The notes beneath the pieces were generated by a model that saw only the letters and a list, made by a program, of their open reading frames with translations, was not told the DNA's origin and did not search any database. Shown one piece after another: positions 25,002 to 36,717 of a DNA stretch of 64,000 nt. Positions within the stretch are counted from its first letter, which is position 1; every line of letters begins with the position of its first letter. The DNA comes from Neolentinus lepideus HHB14362 ss-1. Taxonomy: Eukaryota > Basidiomycota > Agaricomycetes > Gloeophyllales > Gloeophyllaceae. A program made the translations under genes and the position numbers. The DNA is taken from NCBI GenBank assembly GCA_001632425.1, contig KV425553.1, positions 723,498 to 787,497 of the forward strand. Reading direction: 5' to 3'.

Positions 25002-25654
25002 GTAGTTCGTGTAATTAGAGGAATATAATTATACAGATACAATTATAGAGCAGCGGGTTGTCGAGAAGACACCGCTACTGAAACCAGTCGACGCTGTCAC
25101 GTGACGAATGGAAGCCGTGCAAGCGATCGCGAAGAACGTCGATGTCGTTCTCGTCTTTACCCCATTTCCACTGCCTCGGGTGTGGCATGTGGGTCTCATA
25201 GTACTCGGGTAGCACTGAAAGCGAGTTGACATTCTATCGGCAAGAATAGACACGAGACAGACTCAGGTATGAATGACCAGCAAGGCATAGTAGTGGTACT
25301 TGCTCAATGCTTCTGTACTTGCCATCTAAGGCATGTGGCGGTACAATTATAGCAACTCTCGGTTCTCGGTGCAATTGATCGGCAGTTCTATTGGCCCACT
25401 ACATTGCCGCTACATTTGAATTTCACAGCCAGCGGTGTACAGATAATGATACATCCAACAGCAATAACTTACTATGATACAGGACAATCATTATACACGT
25501 TTGTGACTACGTCTGGGAAGCTGTCGTCCCACCTAAACCAAGACGGAGGATAAGACAGGAGATCAGTTCGGTATATCGCGTGTCAAAGCACATCTCCGCA
25601 GCCGGGACGGCGGAGATGGCATACGATCAGATCCCAGAAGGGCGAGGGCGGAGG
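25002..25654. other. Intergenic, 650 bp
   Basis: The gap between the start of the exchanger gene and the stop of NUF2 (same strand). It should hold the exchanger promoter and the NUF2 3' end. Short frames only; nothing else recognised. Confidence 0.5.
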
Positions 25655-27431
25655 CTAATCCTCCGCCGTGACGTGCATACCCAACTTGTTCGATAGTGTT
25701 TCCATGTACACCTCTGCAAAACACCGTTGATACCCGCAGCGTCACCCAGTAAGGTCGACATACCTGTCTCATGTCGGAGAGCCCAGTACTCATGCAGGAG
25801 CTCCGCTAGTTCCGCTTCGCTCTGCTTAAGATGCCTTATTTTCTGCGAACCGCCCATAACGTGAGCGAGATCCTGAACCGGACGAAAGAGTAAGGCGTAC
25901 CATCTCCTCAATCACGTCCGCTTGCGCTCTCAACTCCTCCATTTGCTTGTCGTTATCTCTTCGCTCAGCGGCCATTTTCTCATAGTCACGCTGCAGGTCT
26001 TCAATAGTCCGTTGACTGGTAGCTCGCTTCTCCTCAGCCTGGTGCTGAGCGCGAACGAGTTTCTCCTCTGCATTAGCGAGCTGCTGCTTCAAGCGCTGGA
26101 GACAGACTGCGGTCGGTATACAGAGGATGAAACGAAGAAGGAGCAGCTACCTCGTGTCTGCGATCAAAGTCGCTCTTCGCGATCTTCTGCTTTGTGAGAT
26201 GCTCTCTTAGTTCTGAAAGCTCTTTCTGCGATGTCTCCAGCTTGCTGACTTCCTTCTGCACGTCTTGCAACTGTTCGACGCAAGATCGGATATCCTATGA
26301 TCGTGTAGCATGAGTATGCCGCTTGCCAGAGGACGAGTGCAACGGGGATACCTTGTCAATATTCTGAATGATATTAATTTTGCTTTTCAGATCTCGTATC
26401 TTAGCTTCGTTAGCGGCCAGTGTTTGTTTCTCCTCCGCAGCTGTGGACCTCATCGACGCAATACTGCGCTTCAAACGCTCAGGAGATTGAACGATGCGCG
26501 ATCGCTTGTGAGATATGGATTCCACGACAACGGAGATCTCTTTATTCAGAGCGTCCTGAGGATGGTGGCGTCAAGTAGAGCGGTAGAACGATAAACATGG
26601 CCCTCACCCTGCGTTGCAGTACAGTAGCTTTCTCTGTTTTCAACTTTTCGATCTGCTTGCAAATGTCTGTGTAGACGTCTTTGTATCCGACTAGTTTCGC
26701 AGCGATAGCAACTTGTTCCTTTCGTAATTCTTCGCAGCGGGGCTCGTCCTGCGCTCTCTTGGCTCTAGCAGCCCTGTCAGAGACTTCAGTGGCTGATGTC
26801 TCATGCACTCACTTGATAACATCGAGTTCCGACACCATGTCAGCCAAGCGCTGAATAGCCATCTCTCGTTCCGACTCCAGGTCTGCATCTTTTCTCCGAA
26901 CTTCTTCAATGGTCGACGCACACTGTTCATGGAATTTCACGAGATTGATGAAGGCGGAGAGAATGACGCGGGTCCGTTCAGGCTCGGGGAAGTAGACGTC
27001 TCTGGAGTTGAAGTCACCCACTCGGGCAGCGGTGGCGAATCGGGTGCTGTGACATGTCATCAGTCTCGCGATGATTACAAGAAATATTTAACCCTAAGCT
27101 CACATGTGGTACAACAAGAAGTTCTGCGCAAGACTTTGCGCGTAGAGGTCCTGCAAGCTTCCATCAGTGTCAGATGCATCACGAACCCCTAGCCACGCAC
27201 TGCATATTGGCTGTTTATGCCCGCAATCGACCTATTCGCTGGAGCCATCAGAGTCTCTTGAGTGATTCCTGTTACCTGCTGCACGCAGGCCGTGTACACG
27301 GTCATGACAAAGTCCGAGGAGGGCTTCATGAGCTGTTCATGGCTAACGGACAGGTTCCATGCGTCGAGGGCCTCTATGATCTCGCGGATGCTCATTGAGG
27401 GGTACCAGAAGCGACCATCATGTTCGGACAT
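25655..27431 (-). CDS. NUF2: Kinetochore protein Nuf2 (Ndc80 complex subunit)
   Basis: A subunit of the outer-kinetochore Ndc80 complex, which couples chromosomes to spindle microtubules. The N-terminal calponin-homology-type head is recognisable from the start at 27431: FWYPSMSIREIIEALDAWNL, then SHEQLMKP, DFVMTVY and QQVTGIT. A GVRDASDTDGSLQDLYAQSL block and INLVKFHEQCASTIEEV complete the head. The rest is a long heptad-rich coiled coil spread over several exons (for example AIQRLADMVSELDVI, LREHLTKQKIA, ERLKRSIASMRSTAAEE, MKQQLANAEEKLVRAQHQAE and LKQSEAELAELLHEYWALR). The last exon, after a short intron, ends EVYMETLSNKLGMHVTAED. Exon 1 ends near 27232 and exon 2 runs about 27199-27104. 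Length and layout match Nuf2 of other fungi. Middle intron boundaries were not all fixed. Confidence 0.88.
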
Positions 27432-28110
27432 CTTCTGCTAAAATCCGGAGGAAAGTAGACCTGGTATTGAATAATATTGATCACCTCGGACGGATATGCA
27501 CATGCGAAGACGCGAGACGTGATGTGTTATGGCACGTGATGCGCGTTCTTCCCAGGCATCCCAGATTGAGATATCCCAAGACTACTTGAGTATATGATGA
27601 TATGGTGAGTACGGCATGAGTCGACCCAAATGGCGGCAAACCTCTTCTGACAGAGTTTTGTTGCATGCAGCCGATGTGCGATTTTTCTTCGAAGAGCACC
27701 AAGCCTGAGCGTCCTCTGATCCAGAATTTCCTTGAGTAGGACCTTATATGTATCGTCTGTGTTGCTGTGCTACTCGTCATATACATGCGTATGTATAATC
27801 CTAGGCACTACTCTGTTATTTGTACTATCGCCCCGCAGCAAATTACACCAGGAATTTATATGGGGCTGGATGGTACAGTTTGAACGCGATTCAAGAGCGC
27901 AAGTCACACATGGGCACACATGTGCTCTGCATGACCCTGACTCCCTGAGCAGCGAGAGATAATGACGATGTCTTTTACTCGGTTAGTGTATTCACCACGT
28001 ACAACAATTTCGGAAGGCAGGCAACCGTGCTGTATAAAAGTATAATACATACATGTATTCACACCTCCAATGACTGCGCTAATCGCTCAAAATCCACCAT
28101 ACGTCTCTTG
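27432..28110. other. Intergenic, 680 bp
   Basis: The gap between the NUF2 start and the stop of the next minus-strand gene, so it is the NUF2 promoter region. Overlapping frames of up to 101 codons carry no motif. Confidence 0.5.
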
Positions 28111-29444
28111 CTAGGAGCTCTGGTTTTTCTTCCAAGAGAAATTTATAGCGCCAATGACACCAACGACGAGCAACGCTGTACCGGCTCCAACCAAACCGGG
28201 CAGATATAAATACCACGTACTATCCTGCCCTTCCGCTAACCTCACACCGCTTGTCGCAGTGATTGTACTCCGTCTCCGTCTCCTGTGCAATCCTGTGGTT
28301 TGATTACCGGGCTCGTCTGGCTGAACTGCAATCCCTGTCGTCTCCTTTGAGTCGATGTTTGTGGAAGGCATACTGAGCTCTATATCATCCTTGGATCGTG
28401 CCCCTGATCGGAGGTCATGTTCTTCCGTGAACAGGACAGGCACATCCAGGGTGGGATTGAGAGCTCTGGCACAGCGGAAATAGGCCTTCGCTGTTTCGCG
28501 ATCCCGCTGCCAGACTCCTGTGTCTGAAACACTATAAGCCGATTGTCCTCCTTCCGAAGGGAAGCGAATCGAAGATAAAGGTGAATAAGGTAACGAAAGC
28601 AACCTTGATGCAGTCCCTTCCAGGTGCAAGTAGCCTGCTGCGAGGTAAGCGTCGGCAAGACCTTCTGCGCCTCCAATGCACTTGAAGTAATACCCAGCAG
28701 TTCCGGGCTCAGGCTCCTGCTGTACCACGGACGAGGCTGGGGTCACATGTGGCGGCAGGTAATGCGCTACGAGCCTAAGTGCGGCTGACGGTATTCGACC
28801 AAGAGTCCAAGCACGTCTAAGTCATCATATTGACACCTGTCTTTGTAAAAGAAGAAGACATTATAATTAGGGACGTACAAAAAGTACTCGAAGGCCTCCT
28901 CTTCCTCTTTGCGAAGATCGAGGAGGTCGCACCCGAGGAGCATTAGGCTTGTCGGATCCATATTGTATCTCTGCTCCGCCGCTTGATTCAACGAAAGCGT
29001 GCATCCGGAACGACACCCAATTGTCCCAGGAGCCGGTCCGGATATCAAGCATGGCCATATTGCCGATTCCACCTTCTCAAGATGTAACGTTAACAATCTG
29101 CCCGACCGAGAAGACGAGTCGAGTGAGGAAATTGACGATGTCACACTCGACACTGGATGGAGGAGAGGTGACCTTGGTCGTGAAATGCTTAAATGTATCC
29201 TCCGCTCTTGAGATACAGGGAACGGGTTCTGCTCGTCAGGAGAAGATAATACGGGAGAGGATGTAGCAGAAGATAAACCGGAGAAATCTTCGATATCGGA
29301 GGATGGACCACTTCCGGTAGCGCCACTAAAGTTACTGGAAACCTCACGCTCAGACAGCATAGAATACGAGGACTGCGTGGAGGCAGCCGATGTGGAAGAA
29401 ACTGTTCTCTCTCTTCCTATGTAACCTAAAGGGCGAGGTTCCAA
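28111..29444 (-). CDS. Conserved basidiomycete protein with helical repeats and C-terminal membrane anchor
   Basis: I do not recognise a named family. Two exons are supported: from 29444 to the donor near 28880 (about 190 residues), then from about 28818 to 28111. Splicing from the end of EAFEYF to the acceptor before RAWTLGRIPSAALRLVAHY gives one continuous frame. The N-terminus is Ser-rich and disordered. A middle part (SLMLLGCDLLDLRKEEEEAF, RAWTLGRIPSAALRLVA, GGAEGLADAYLAAGYLHLEG and ETAKAYFRCARALNP) looks like TPR/Sel1-type alpha-hairpins. The end is a single hydrophobic helix (LYLPGLVGAGTALLVVGVIG) followed by KKNQSS, the layout of a tail-anchored protein of the ER or mitochondrial outer membrane. 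Function is unknown; a scaffold or adaptor on a membrane is only a guess. Confidence 0.75.
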
Positions 29445-30665
29445 CTGCCAAGTCGAAGTTGACGCGTCGATCTGACCATAGAGGCGCCCCTGAGCAGGAA
29501 ATCAGCATGATTTATATCAAGAACTTGATGATCCGTACTTTCACCATAGGTGCGCGGTCATGCACGCCAGCCGCGATGTAGTTTCGGTCGACGACGAACT
29601 AACTTGTCGTTGAGTGACAGAAGCCTGAAACGTGTTTCATCATACCAGAATATCATCTTCCGTACTGTCATACGGCACGACGAGGAGAACGGTGGCCTAA
29701 GGGCCTTATGTGAAGGTTCTTCAAATGGTTCTTTGCCTAGACCTTACCTGATCATGCGACTGCCCAAGAACTATGAGAGACGCGTGGTTATAAGAGCTAC
29801 GTATCTTACCTGATGCCATGAATATTGCAGCTCCATTTTCTCAAGGTGTATCTCAAGCCACCCGTAACCACAGCTTCTATCGTGTACTTTGAGCCAGGCT
29901 TGAATATGAAAGCTAGATATTATTGAAGGCGGTCGGGAGAAAGACAGTAGGACAAGTCATGCCGAACTGGGAACCACGTGTTCCGCAGAGTGAATGCTTC
30001 ATTTCCAAGGAAGGAATGTTGCTCAAGCTGATCAATTTCATCCCAAAGCCGATATCCTGAAATTAAGCTAGTGCCAGGAGTTCAGGAGCCCGCCAGGTGG
30101 GTGCACGCGTGGAAATTTCGAGCTGCAACAACTGTTTTACTAAAATGAACATTGTGGTCTCAAATATCTAGATCTTGCAGACGTAGCTCAAAATAGGGAC
30201 TATGTCGACCGTTCTACCTGAACTTCTATTATACATATCTCCGAAGTCAGGATTACAATTCCCAAGAGCACTAGCCCCTTTGGTGCATTTGTGCAAGGAG
30301 GTGAGGATGATCATCCTTTCCTGATCAACCTGATATCATGAGCACTCGTCTTACTTGGAGAGTGATTGGTTGAAGACCACACTTCATTCCAGGTTCAACG
30401 ATGATGCACCGGGTTTTCCTTAGGCTCGTAACCTCTCGTAGCGTGGTTGGGGCAAAAGAGTTAGCTGCTCAGTTCTGAACATTGGCGAGGATCCCTTTGC
30501 TGTGGCAGTGCTACTCTACAACCGAGAGATGCGGGACTTGATATCTATGATATATACGACCAATAGCAGATGAAACGATGCAGATGCACGAGATGAAATG
30601 AGGCGAGGTGAGGTGATAGTACGATAGTAAATAGAAAAATAACTCAAATGATCCGAATAGCACAA
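29445..30665. other. Intergenic, 1.2 kb
   Basis: The promoter region of the tail-anchored-protein gene plus the 3' end of the next minus-strand gene. A purine-rich GAGGCGAGGTGAGGTGA patch lies near 30600. Short chance frames only. Confidence 0.5.
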
Positions 30666-33600
30666 TCAAGACTCCCGACGGCGACCCTGCCGACTAGAAA
30701 CATTGTTGGCAATCCTCTTCATAACGTCCCTCTCTGTCTGAAGGTGCTTTGTCAACATACCCTCAAAAATCTCCAATGATGCGTCCCGGTGACCCGCACT
30801 TGCGTGGCTCTCCACGCTGGCCGCCCCAGAACCTGCCGTTCCAGGCCTCTTAATGTCTGACTTGCAGATACTGGCAATCGACTCGGAGCCAATAGATTGC
30901 CTCTTATCGTAGTTCTCGAAATCCAGTGCAGAGACCGGACCCACCCCTTTCCCCTTCCTGCCAGAGAAAAAGGTTCCACGCGGGGGAACGTTGCTGACAG
31001 GTTTGTTTCTTTCGCGGTCGAACGAAGGTGTTGTAGACACAGGAAGGGAACGAACGGAAGCCTGCGAAGGCGTTAAATATGGTGTTGAAAAATTACCATG
31101 CCTACTGATAGACGGCTGTGAAGACGAAATCGAAAAGGCGCTAGTGGAAGCATTCGTCCGGGTATCCATGTAAATCTGAGCACTTTGGGTATCGTTGATT
31201 AGCTGTGCAGTGTTGTCTTCCTCTTCGTCCGATGAATCAAGAGCATCTAGAACAATAGATTGTTCCTCTATACTGTCGAAGAAGGCTATCGGGGAGGCGG
31301 GGACTGGGGCAGTGTGGATAGGGTGTTCCACCCGTCGGGATGGTATATTCACCGCCAATGGGCCAGGCGGCATTTTACTGCGTCGCTCCGGTAGTGGTGC
31401 TGGTGGTGTTCCTGGAGATGTACTGAAGTCTGGCAAAGGAGGCGTCGTTGGTAACGGTGAAACAAGATCGGGAAAAGTTGGTGATGCCGGCGGCGGCACA
31501 AGTATCGGCTGCATTGTCGTCGTCGGCGAGGCCGAGGTAGGTATAGACTCGGAAGATTCATAGTCATATGGACGGGAGGAAGAAGTAGGCATAGGATAAG
31601 TTGGAGATCTTGTAGTGATGGCTTGATGCCTGAGAGGCGATGGCCTCCTAGAAGTCGATGATTCAGAATGGCGGGGAATGTCGCGATAAAGATTATGTTC
31701 TACGCTCCCTATGCTGATACGAGGAATAGAGCTGCTGCTGGACCTTGCGTCAAACAGGGCGTCCTGGAAGGCAGACGCAGTTGGAGACGGCGAAAGCTGA
31801 GAATATTCAGACATTGAAGGTCGACCCTCTGTGCTGACGGATGGCCTAGGGAGCATCTCATCATAGTCCACTGGAGTCGCGTATCGTGCACTCGGCGGCT
31901 TCTCGTCTGAATACCGAGCCTCGTCAGTCTGCGGCGAAGGACCTCGATTCTCCGCATCTTCCGGCAAGGCTGGGGACACTGCAGCCCTCCTGCTAGGGCG
32001 GACAAGAGGAGGCGGTGTCAAGACAAATGTTCTTGTATTGACTCCGTGCTCATGCATGTCTCCGAGCACTGGGGAAGACATAGACTTGCGAACAATGCGA
32101 GCCTTATCTTGTGCCTCTTCAGGAGCACCTGCAGAGAGATCCACCTGAGAGAGAGAATATATTGGGTTCACCAAAGGCCGGCGAGGCGGAGGAGGTAGAG
32201 GTGATGTCTCAATCCTTCCCGGCGCCTGGAGCAACACCCTAGACGTGGATGAAATAGGTGGTCCTATGAACGTACGGCCGGCCTGTCCAGTTCTGAAAGT
32301 AGTCGGTCTACTCTCGGATGTACTAGGCCCAAGCGACTTAGCCCTCTCATCCTCGTCACGCTCGAAGAGCGACTGGTCTATTATGGGTCTTCCTACCTTG
32401 TTCTTGACCGATTTTGTCAAGTTGCTCCACCCTGGAGATACTGGCGACGTTGGAGAGACAGACACGCCTGCAGATGACGACATAGACGAGCTATTCAGGG
32501 AATGACCTACAGCCTGGTGCAGTATGGCCTTCCTCCACTTCTCTTCCTGCGAATCCAGAGACCATAGGCCAGGACTTGTCGCCGGAGGGACAAGCGCGTC
32601 AACCAATTCGGCGGCATCCATGGAATCTCCGACTGTAAGTCCCGCAATGGTAGGGTCACGATGCGGGACATCGACAGCATCTGTAGGGTCGACGACATCG
32701 TCGATGAAGGAGGGAGCTGCATTGTTGTCTATCCGCGTGTTCAACACCTCTTCCGCTTCCTTAGCTGCAAGTGCTAAGTTATCCATTCTTTCTCGAACGA
32801 CCACCACTCTTGGGGCCCTATTCGACTCTCTTGTCTGACGAATATATTCATGCGGTGTCGGTGTAGGGGGTGCTGAACGCGAATAACCTTGCGGAGGGAA
32901 CCATCCTGATGCTGTTGTGGAATCCGAAGTCGTACGTAAAACTGGAGCCACAGGTAGATCTGGTTCATTCTCAGGAGTCGTAAGTTTTGATTTCGACTTC
33001 CCCAGTCTGAAGATGTCCAGGAAGCCGGGGCTGGTTGTTTTCGTCGGAGTTTTCGGTACACTGACTGCGAGACGGGAGAGGGCAGGTTTTGAATGAGCAG
33101 GAGGCAAGAAGTAGCTGTTAGTGACAAGCAGGCGGAGGCGCTCAGAAACATCATCCACGTCGAAGCTGGATGAGAACTCGCGCAACCTTGAATCCAGAAC
33201 GTCGTCGTCGTCAGAGAAGAATCGGGTCGTGGACATGGAACCACTACGCGAGATGGTAGACGCTGGGTACACGGAGGAGGACGCGGTAGAGTGTTGCGAT
33301 ATAATGGAATTGCGAATGTCGCCCTTGGAAGCCGACGACACCATAGGGGAGGTGCCCGGGATTGGGATGGGGGTGGAAGGACTCGGTTGCGAGGAAGAGC
33401 CTGATGATGAGTCCGGCTTGCTAGCAAGTTTCCGAGAGAGACTTTGGCACCTTTTACGAGGGGTAGCCTGAATCGAGAGATGAACATTGTTCGATATTGT
33501 CGACCCAAGTGCAGTCACTATAGTGTACTCACATCAGTTGGTGTAACCTGGAACGCACTCGTAGGCGTCCTCGTTCGTTCCCCTACAGAGCCTACCATGG

Positions 33601-33850
33601 TCGTTACACTCAACGCTCCGACCCGTCCCGGCAGCGGCACGTCCGCGTCCCAAAAATTCTTACTCCTTGATGTCGAAGGCCCCGCACTTTTCCCCCGCCT
33701 CTGTGATGGGGGAGGCTGAGTGACTGTCCTGGATCGCGTTCGCGTTCGCGATCGGCGCACGAGGGATGTACCCGACGGAGGCGTGATTGCTTCAACCGCG
33801 CCGTCTGGAAACTCGCCAGCCTCCGCAGAGTGTGTCCTGTCGGATGCCAT
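30666..33850 (-). CDS. Long disordered Ser/Pro-rich protein
   Basis: About 1,040 residues, unnamed. Exon 1 runs 33850 to about 33532 (ends at TPTD) and is joined by a roughly 65-nt intron (GTGAGT...TTCAG) to exon 2, which begins ATPRKRC near 33467 and is open to 30666. Composition is dominated by Ser, Pro, Thr and Arg. Exon 1 has an Arg/Ser patch (RRSRTRTRSRTVT), and proline runs recur (PPPPRRP, PLPTTPPLPDF). A short helical, more conserved-looking end (ASLEIFEGMLTKHLQTERDV, then MKRIANNVS and QGRRRES) could be a binding module. No enzyme domain, membrane segment or signal peptide is visible. Such proteins are often phosphorylated scaffolds of the cell cortex or cytoskeleton, but nothing in the sequence proves this. 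Long frames on the opposite strand and in shifted frames here are shadows caused by its codon bias. Confidence 0.8.
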
Positions 33851-34039
33851 CGTCGTCGGTGTCAGTGGGCGAGCATGGAAGCTGCAGAATTATTACGCTG
33901 AGACTCCTGAAATTTCGGCGCTACTAAATTAGGGCCGCGATTTGCGGTCATCTAAACAGGGGCTTCGGTCATAACATGTAAATCAACGGCCAGCACGGTG
34001 AGAGCCTGTGACCTTGTCAACCGTCTCACCGACATCTCC

Positions 34040-34697
34040 ATGGCACTGTTGGCTGGTTGTAAGTTGCGTATTCATCCAGTGCATCCTGTTGTGTCTGACG
34101 CTGGTTCAGTGATATCTTTACCAGAGGCTGCAGGCTTGCTACCCAAATGGCAGCTAGTTGTTGCGGTCATGGCAGTGTTCAACACTGTTCAAAACTTCAC
34201 GACCCTAAAACTCACTAGGAGAATATACGACAGAGTCCCAGCGGAGTTAGGTATGGACAAGTTCACTCATAGGAGATCGGATACTCAGTAGTCGTTCACG
34301 ATGCAGTCACGCCCCTGCAGGCTCGCACCTTTGCGGTCTGGACGCTGACGTCGGCCGTTGTCCGGTTTTACGCTGCATACCACATAAATGAGAAAGTGTA
34401 CGTGTCTTTCCAGAGTCAAGTAACTGGATAATGCTAATATATCGTGCCAGAGTGTACGACATGGCTTTATTCACGTACCTTCTCGCCTTCGGGCACTTTT
34501 CTTCAGAGCTTTTCATATTTCGCACTGCAAAGCTCAACCCTGGCGTAATCAGCCCAGTCATTGTCTCAAGTGAGTGCTGTTTGACGCGTTATTGCGCGTG
34601 GCTGCGAGAGGCTGATGCTTTGCGGGTGCAACTTCCTGCAGCCACGTCATTGATCTGGATGTTCCGGCAATACGACTTCTATGTCAATTCAGTCTAG
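34040..34697 (+). CDS. ERG28: Ergosterol biosynthesis scaffold Erg28
   Basis: An ER membrane protein that tethers the C-4 demethylation enzymes of ergosterol synthesis. Five exons: 34040-34055, 34125-34250, 34307-34397, 34451-34569 and 34642-34697. The joined product is about 135 residues, the normal size, with four hydrophobic segments. Diagnostic blocks are LLPKWQLVVAVMAVFNTVQN, TLKLTRRIYDRVP, ARTFAVWTLTSAVVRFYAAY, YDMALFTYLLAFGHFSSELF and LIWMFRQYDFYV. The start was chosen because only the 16-nt first exon (MALLA) gives an in-frame Met joined to the conserved part. It is divergent from the disordered-protein gene, only 189 bp apart, so the two probably share a promoter region. Confidence 0.93.
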
Positions 34698-36717
34698 AGC
34701 TCAGTGAATAACGTCCAGTTCTCCACCTGTGTTATTAACGTTGACGTAACTAACTAGTTAAATACCGGTCAACATCTTGAGGGCTCAAATACCCTTATTA
34801 TTGACTAATATATCTAATTCACCTTAGGAGCTCTGTAGCACGCAGCGAACTTCCGCAGGTGGTCATAGCCGCGACGCATCCAGTCACAATAACACTCTGC
34901 TGTCAACATTTGGTTTTGTCCGACTCTCATGGCGTCATATTATTTCCATTTCTCAACTGAACCAGGCACTTGCGAAGCTCTATCGACTTCTCAACTCTTT
35001 CCCAGCGCAGAGGATAAGAGACGTGCTGGCGTCCTTAATCACGAATTCGAGCATATCTTTTATCTGCAGGGCAGGGTACGTGGCCAATTCCATTGAACGT
35101 CCATCGCAAAGGCTCGAAGTCTTGGCATCATTTGTGGAGGAATTTCCTGAGGATGTAGTGCTGCAAGAGTGGATTTCCGTTCTCTCCATCGCTGCGAAGC
35201 ACGCTGGTCAATGGTGCTGTCTTGCTATGTTAGTTCTATTATTGGCTCGGAAACATTGTGTGACATGCATCATCCCAAACTGAGCGTGTCCTAATACCAA
35301 GCTGGCTACCAATGCTGAACAGTGTGTGTCGAAAAGGTCAAAGACACAAAATCTAATAAACCCGCGTCTTATCGACTCGAAGATGTTGCTGTGCCCGTGC
35401 CAGGAGGTCCTGGCGGAGCCCCCGTTGCTGTTTACACACGTCGGAAGTCAGATTCCGACTTCACTCCTATCTATCATTGCGTCACAGCAGAGACTGGCTG
35501 TAACACTACTTGCCCCCCCCCCTCAGTCGAAGGATAGACATTGCGACCTTTACATGTGGTTCTCAACTATGTTGATTATTAGTAAATAACACTGTTTTTG
35601 CTTAAGTATGTTAAAACCTCGCCGGCCGCGAACTGCTAAGCGGCCGACGGCAGTTAGTCTTTGAGAATTTGAATACTGCCGAAGGCGAGATCTTGCAAAT
35701 GATATGCGTCGAGTCGTCAATTGGACCAATGGGAACAACCTAACGAGCACGAGCGACTTGCGACCTGTTAGACCATACCATTGTGCCACTCCTGGATTTC
35801 AGTTGGCAATTGAACTCTGTACCGGACACACGTCTTACACAGCGTTGTGCTCGATGGACCAATCTGACCGTTGTAAAAGTCTGCCTGTGGGCAAAATTGT
35901 GTCAATAGCACGTACGTTGCATCATTAATATTTGCGACGAGAGAAGATGGTCCCGATGGCACCATAGCAGCAAGAAAGAAGACGAATTGAGTACGATGTT
36001 GCACCTAGCCAGCACACACCTGGGCACAGGTGACCATAAGCACGTGCATCTGCACATGAAACCCCAGAATAATCGAATGAATCAATAATAGGTGCCATAG
36101 TGCCAGTGAGGGGTATGGTGTCGGACAAACTACTATAGACAAAAGAATATATTTGTGCATGACAGATAGGAAAGAGAAACATGGTCAGAGGTCAAGCAAG
36201 TTCAAGGTACGGAGGAGATCGGACTAACGTTCGTTTGATCCGAATGCACGTGGCGGGAGGGATCTTCTCCGCGGTTCTTCTTTGAACCCATAAAACGCTG
36301 TGTGGCCATGGCTGAAGCAAAGCCCGAGCTTGTCGCCTAGTTCTCTTAAAGCTCTGCCCAGAGCCAGAAAAACTCCCCTTTCTATCCCGACACAAGCTTC
36401 ATCTCTTCCGCGATAACATTTTCCAGTCCCGTGTGCCGAAATAGCCTCAGTCCTCGTCAGTCGGAGTTTTAACTGCGTTCGAGGACCCTCCTAGTACTCA
36501 TAATCGTACGGAAGAAATCAAATATCGAGGTAAGTTGTGGCCTCTGGTCGGTCCATGTATTTTTCTGTGCTCATTGTGTGAATCGCTCGATAAAGAATAC
36601 CTTGAGTAAAGTTGAGAAACTAATTGGAACGTTCTGGGAGACGAACATCGAATTGGACCGTTCCATCCTCACGCCCATCAACTGATTATATACCCGCGGA
36701 TATACATTCTACGTACC
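34698..36717. other. Intergenic, 2 kb, with one doubtful small gene
   Basis: Mostly short frames. A possible two-exon gene at 34930-35537 is listed separately. A run of nine or more C bases occurs at about 35514-35523. The last 300 bases must contain the promoter of the F-box-type gene. No mobile element, tRNA or repeat is recognised. Confidence 0.45.
34930..35537 (+). CDS. Doubtful small gene of unknown function
   Basis: A tentative model: exon 1 at 34930-35077 starts MASYYFHFSTEPGTCEAL and ends HIFYLQGR before a GTACGT donor. A 260-nt intron is followed by exon 2 from about 35338 (VKDTKSNKPASYRLEDVAVP, then GGPGGAPVAVYTRRK) to the TAG at 35535-35537. Both joins are in phase 0. Evidence is limited to frame, splice consensus and the non-random look of the two translations. 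I know no family that matches. It may equally be chance or a decayed gene, and the competing frame 35023-35283 overlaps it. Confidence 0.22.

Noticed and set aside
32774..33508. 244-codon minus-strand frame, and several 80-120-codon plus-strand frames, inside the disordered-protein gene
   Set aside because: They are shifted or antisense shadows of the long Ser/Pro-rich frame, with no motif and no splice partners.
35700..35795. Minus-strand TGGCACAATGGTATGG resembling a tRNA A-box
   Set aside because: No B-box follows and the ends do not pair.
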